This document shows, piece after piece, positions 7,056-9,443 of a stretch of 9,443 nt of DNA. The notes beneath the pieces are model-generated. The model saw nothing but the letters and a program-made list of their open reading frames with translations. It was not told where the DNA came from and did not search any database. This DNA comes from Candidatus Methylomirabilota bacterium. Lineage in GTDB: Bacteria > Methylomirabilota > Methylomirabilia > Methylomirabilales > 2-02-FULL-66-22. Where the stretch lies: positions 1 through 9,443 of the forward strand of contig JACQXP010000503.1 in assembly GCA_016208645.1 (NCBI GenBank). The letters run 5' to 3'. The stretch's first letter is position 1, and every line of letters starts with the position of its first letter. The position numbers and the translations under genes were made by a program.

Positions 7056-9134
7056 TTATCCTTCCTGCTTCGCCCGCTCGATCTTGGCTTGATCCAACTC
7101 GACCACGAGTCCGCGGGCCTCCGCCATGCCCTTCGCCTCGATCGGCGGCCGCAGGATGTCCAGGAACTTCTGCGATGCCACCACCATGCCCAACAGGACG
7201 AGTCCCAGGATGTCGGTCGGGAGCCCCGGCTTGATCAGGAGGAATGCCGCGATCCCCAGGAGCACCCGTTCCCACCACACGGTGGGTTTCGTCAGCCACC
7301 CATGCAAGGCTGCCGAGAGGCAGACGACCCCGAGGCCCGAGAAGACGATGGTGGTGATGACATCAAGCCAGGATCCGATGAACAGGAGCGACGTCCCGTA
7401 CACGAACATGAAGGGGACGATGAAGCCGGTGGCCCCCAGCCGCATGGCCGCCAGACCCGTGGCCCACAGGTTCGTCTTTCCGATGCCGGCCGCGGCGTAC
7501 ACGGCCATGGCCACGGGTGGAGTGATGGCCGAGATGATGGCGAAGTAGAAGACGAACATGTGGGCGGCGATGGGCAGGACGCCCAGCTTGATCAGCGCCG
7601 GGATCAAGAGGGCCGCCTGCACGATGTAGGCCGGCGTCGTGGGCATGCCCATGCCCAGGATGATCCCCGCGATCATGGTGAGGGTGAGGGCCGGGATCAG
7701 CGAGTCCTTGGCTGCCGCCAGGACCAGGCTGGTGAACTGGAGGCCCGCCCCCGTGAGTGCGATGACCCCGATCACGATCCCGGCGCAGGCGCAGGCGGCC
7801 GCCACCGCCAGCGTATTCCGGGCGCCGTCCTCGAGGGCGTCCGGGAACAGCTTCGTCAGCAGCGGCTTCAGGCCGGCTCTCCCCTGGGGCGTGGCCAGCC
7901 GGATCGCCGCCAGGACCACCCAGCCGAGGCCGAGGACAACCAGGATGTTCCCCGGCAGGATGAACTCCACCAAGAGGACCAGGAGATACAGCCATCCAAG
8001 ACGGCCCACCCAGGTGGACAGGGCCGCCGCCAGCGTCCCCCAGAGGGCCGCCATGGGGGCCGTGTACCCCACCAGCATCAGGTACACGATGATGAAGACC
8101 GGGACGAACAGGTGCCCCCTGTCCACCACCACGGTCCGCAGCGATGGCAGTTCCTCCCGCGGCAGGCCGCGCAGCCCCGTGCGCTGCGCCTCGAAGTGGA
8201 TGGCGAAGTAGAGCGCCAGGTAGTACAGGAGGGCAGGGATGGCGGCGTGCTTGGCGATGGTGATGTAGGGGAGGCCGAGGAACTCCGCCATCACGAAGGC
8301 CGCGGCCCCCATGACCGGCGGCATGATCTGGCCCCCGGTGGACGCCACCGCCTCCACCGCCGCGGCGAAGTGGGCGCGGAACCCGGTCCGCTTCATCAGG
8401 GGGATCGTCAGCCACCCGTCCACCATGACATTGGCCACCGCGCTGCCCGAGATCGTCCCGAACAGCCCGCTGCTGATGCACGACACTTTTCCCGGCCCCC
8501 CGGGGGTGTGACCCGCCAGCGCCGAGGCGAAGTCCATGAACAGTTGCCCGGTCCCCGACTTTTCCAGGAAGGCGCCGAAGAGCACGAACAGGATCACGTA
8601 CGTGGCCGAGACCGCCAGCGGGATCCCGAAGATCCCATCGGTGGTCAGGTACAGTTGGTCAATCACCAGCTCGAGAGAAAACCCCCGGTGCCGGAGCGGC
8701 GGCGGCAGGTACGGTCCCAGTAGGGCATACGCCAGGAAGACCAGGGCCGTGATGGGCAGGGCCGGGCCGATGGTGCGCCGGGCGGCCTCCAGCGCCAGGA
8801 CCGTCAGCGCAACCCCCAGCAGGAGGTCCCAGCGTTCCAGGGGCGTGACGTACGCCAGGCGGGTCATGACGTAGTCGTACCGCAGGAACAGGTAGCCGAT
8901 GCTGGACAGGCTGACGAGGACGCAGGCCCAGTCCGGAATCCCCGGGCGGGTCTGTGGCGATCGGGCCCCGAAGGGGTACCAGAGGAAAATCAGGGTGACG
9001 GCGAAGGAAAGATGGATGCCACGAAAAATGAGAGCCTCCGGGGGTCCGGAGGCTCCCACGTACAGGTGGTAGACCGACATCCCTATCGCCACGTAGCGTA
9101 GCAGGGTCCCCATCCAACCCGTCAGCCCCCGCAC
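7056..9134 (-). CDS. TRAP transporter fused permease (4TM/12TM type)
   Basis: A 692-residue inner-membrane protein in which the small (DctQ-like) and large (DctM-like) subunits of a TRAP transporter are fused. It uses an ion gradient to import a substrate, usually an organic acid, delivered by a periplasmic binding protein. Hydrophobic segments run through most of the sequence from about residue 10 to 650. The small-subunit part is about 1-145. The large-subunit part carries two related motifs: SGSAVANV (229-236) with STGGQIMPPVMGAAAF (265-280), and GMGMPTTPAYI (494-504) with ITPPVAMAVYAAAGI (537-551). The C-terminal extension with two more hydrophobic stretches (about 622-655) and a charged tail is usual in fused permeases. 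The start is GTG at 9134, with AAAGGGGG 5 nt upstream; an ATG seven codons later is the alternative. The TAXI binding-protein gene precedes it by 133 nt, so both belong to one operon. Confidence 0.92.
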   Translation of the reverse strand: MRGLTGWMGTLLRYVAIGMSVYHLYVGASGPPEALIFRGIHLSFAVTLIFLWYPFGARSPQTRPGIPDWACVLVSLSSIGYLFLRYDYVMTRLAYVTPLERWDLLLGVALTVLALEAARRTIGPALPITALVFLAYALLGPYLPPPLRHRGFSLELVIDQLYLTTDGIFGIPLAVSATYVILFVLFGAFLEKSGTGQLFMDFASALAGHTPGGPGKVSCISSGLFGTISGSAVANVMVDGWLTIPLMKRTGFRAHFAAAVEAVASTGGQIMPPVMGAAAFVMAEFLGLPYITIAKHAAIPALLYYLALYFAIHFEAQRTGLRGLPREELPSLRTVVVDRGHLFVPVFIIVYLMLVGYTAPMAALWGTLAAALSTWVGRLGWLYLLVLLVEFILPGNILVVLGLGWVVLAAIRLATPQGRAGLKPLLTKLFPDALEDGARNTLAVAAACACAGIVIGVIALTGAGLQFTSLVLAAAKDSLIPALTLTMIAGIILGMGMPTTPAYIVQAALLIPALIKLGVLPIAAHMFVFYFAIISAITPPVAMAVYAAAGIGKTNLWATGLAAMRLGATGFIVPFMFVYGTSLLFIGSWLDVITTIVFSGLGVVCLSAALHGWLTKPTVWWERVLLGIAAFLLIKPGLPTDILGLVLLGMVVASQKFLDILRPPIEAKGMAEARGLVVELDQAKIERAKQEG

Positions 9135-9148
9135 CTAGACCCCCTTTG

Positions 9149-9259
9149 CAATGGCCAATGACCAATTACCAATGAACCAAATGTGCCCCGCGCGCATTGG
9201 GCGCCGGTCGAACAGCATTGGTCGCGCGTAGCGCCTCCACCATTGGTCATTGGTCATTC
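9149..9259. repeat. Opposed heptamer arrays in the TRAP operon gap
   Basis: The left arm (9149-9176) is four 7-nt units of the form CAATGAC. The right arm (9242-9259) is two and a half units of ATTGGTC. Bases 9149-9166 and 9242-9259 are reverse complements at 16 of 18 positions, the inner 12 perfectly. CATTGG occurs twice more in the loop (9195, 9216). The element fills most of the gap between the binding-protein stop and the permease ribosome site, so a hairpin in the transcript could set the ratio of the two proteins. Confidence 0.75.
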
Positions 9260-9267
9260 GCTAGCGG

Positions 9268-9443
9268 CTACTTCAGCGCCCCGGCCTCCTTGTAATACTT
9301 CAGCGCCCCGGGATGATACGGGACGCCGACGTCGAAGGCCATCTCCTTCGCTGTCAGGCCCTTGACATCCTTGACCACCGCGCCCAGGCTATCCGCGTTC
9401 TTGGCCAGGGCCTTGGTGATCCCGTACACCAGATCATCCGGCA
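9268..9443 (-). CDS. TAXI-family TRAP solute-binding protein, C-terminal end (partial)
   Basis: The last 57 codons of a leftward gene cut by the right window edge; the stop is TAG at 9270-9268. The translated end contains PDDLVYGITKALAKNAD and VPYHPGALKYYKEAGALK, the typical C-terminal pattern of TAXI (TRAP-associated extracytoplasmic immunogenic) binding proteins, in which an HPGA-x-KYY motif closes the protein. It would bind the substrate in the periplasm and hand it to the fused permease encoded just downstream; TAXI proteins typically pair with fused permeases. Signal peptide and ligand-binding residues lie outside the window, so the substrate cannot be judged. Confidence 0.85.
   Translation of the reverse strand, partial: PDDLVYGITKALAKNADSLGAVVKDVKGLTAKEMAFDVGVPYHPGALKYYKEAGALK

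Noticed and set aside
7089..8723. A 544-codon plus-strand frame under the TRAP permease
   Set aside because: It is antisense to a membrane protein with conserved TRAP motifs, and its translation is a low-complexity run of charged and Q/H/G residues.

Overview
The window is GC-rich bacterial DNA, almost all coding, from an organism I cannot place with certainty. Receiver proteins ending in PilZ domains, a TAXI-type TRAP transporter and an orphan thiamine-diphosphate enzyme would suit an uncultured soil or subsurface lineage such as Methylomirabilota/Rokubacteria or a myxobacteria-like deltaproteobacterium. That placement is inference from gene content, not from a marker gene.

Layout. Positions 1-285 hold no convincing gene: there is a possible leftward promoter near 44-71 and a 7-nt tandem repeat at 244-288. 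From 5058 down to 286 four genes run leftward: an MTA phosphorylase (mtnP), a PfkB-family kinase, and two paralogous response regulators with the order receiver, PATAN/DUF4388, PilZ. The mtnP-PfkB gap (3904-4191) carries an inverted pair of REP-like hairpin units. A thiamine-diphosphate enzyme of the acetolactate-synthase superfamily runs rightward (5177-6802) from a clear sigma70-like promoter. Convergent to it is a fused TRAP permease (9134-7056), preceded by the C-terminal end of a TAXI-family solute-binding protein cut by the window edge (9443-9268).

How the genes work together. The binding protein and permease form one secondary uptake system for an organic acid. The thiamine-diphosphate enzyme next to it could act on a 2-oxo acid, but nothing shows that the two are linked. 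MtnP removes methylthioadenosine (or a related 5'-modified adenosine), and the PfkB kinase is probably a nucleoside or pentose kinase in the same salvage context. The two regulators can combine phosphorelay input (receiver) with cyclic-di-GMP input (PilZ). They have no DNA-binding domain, so protein-protein control, for example of type IV pili or motility, is the best guess.

The most unusual structure is outside the genes. Several intergenic gaps carry short arrays with an exact 7-nt period but unrelated unit sequences. Two arrays begin at a stop codon, and two occur as opposed arms that could form long hairpins.
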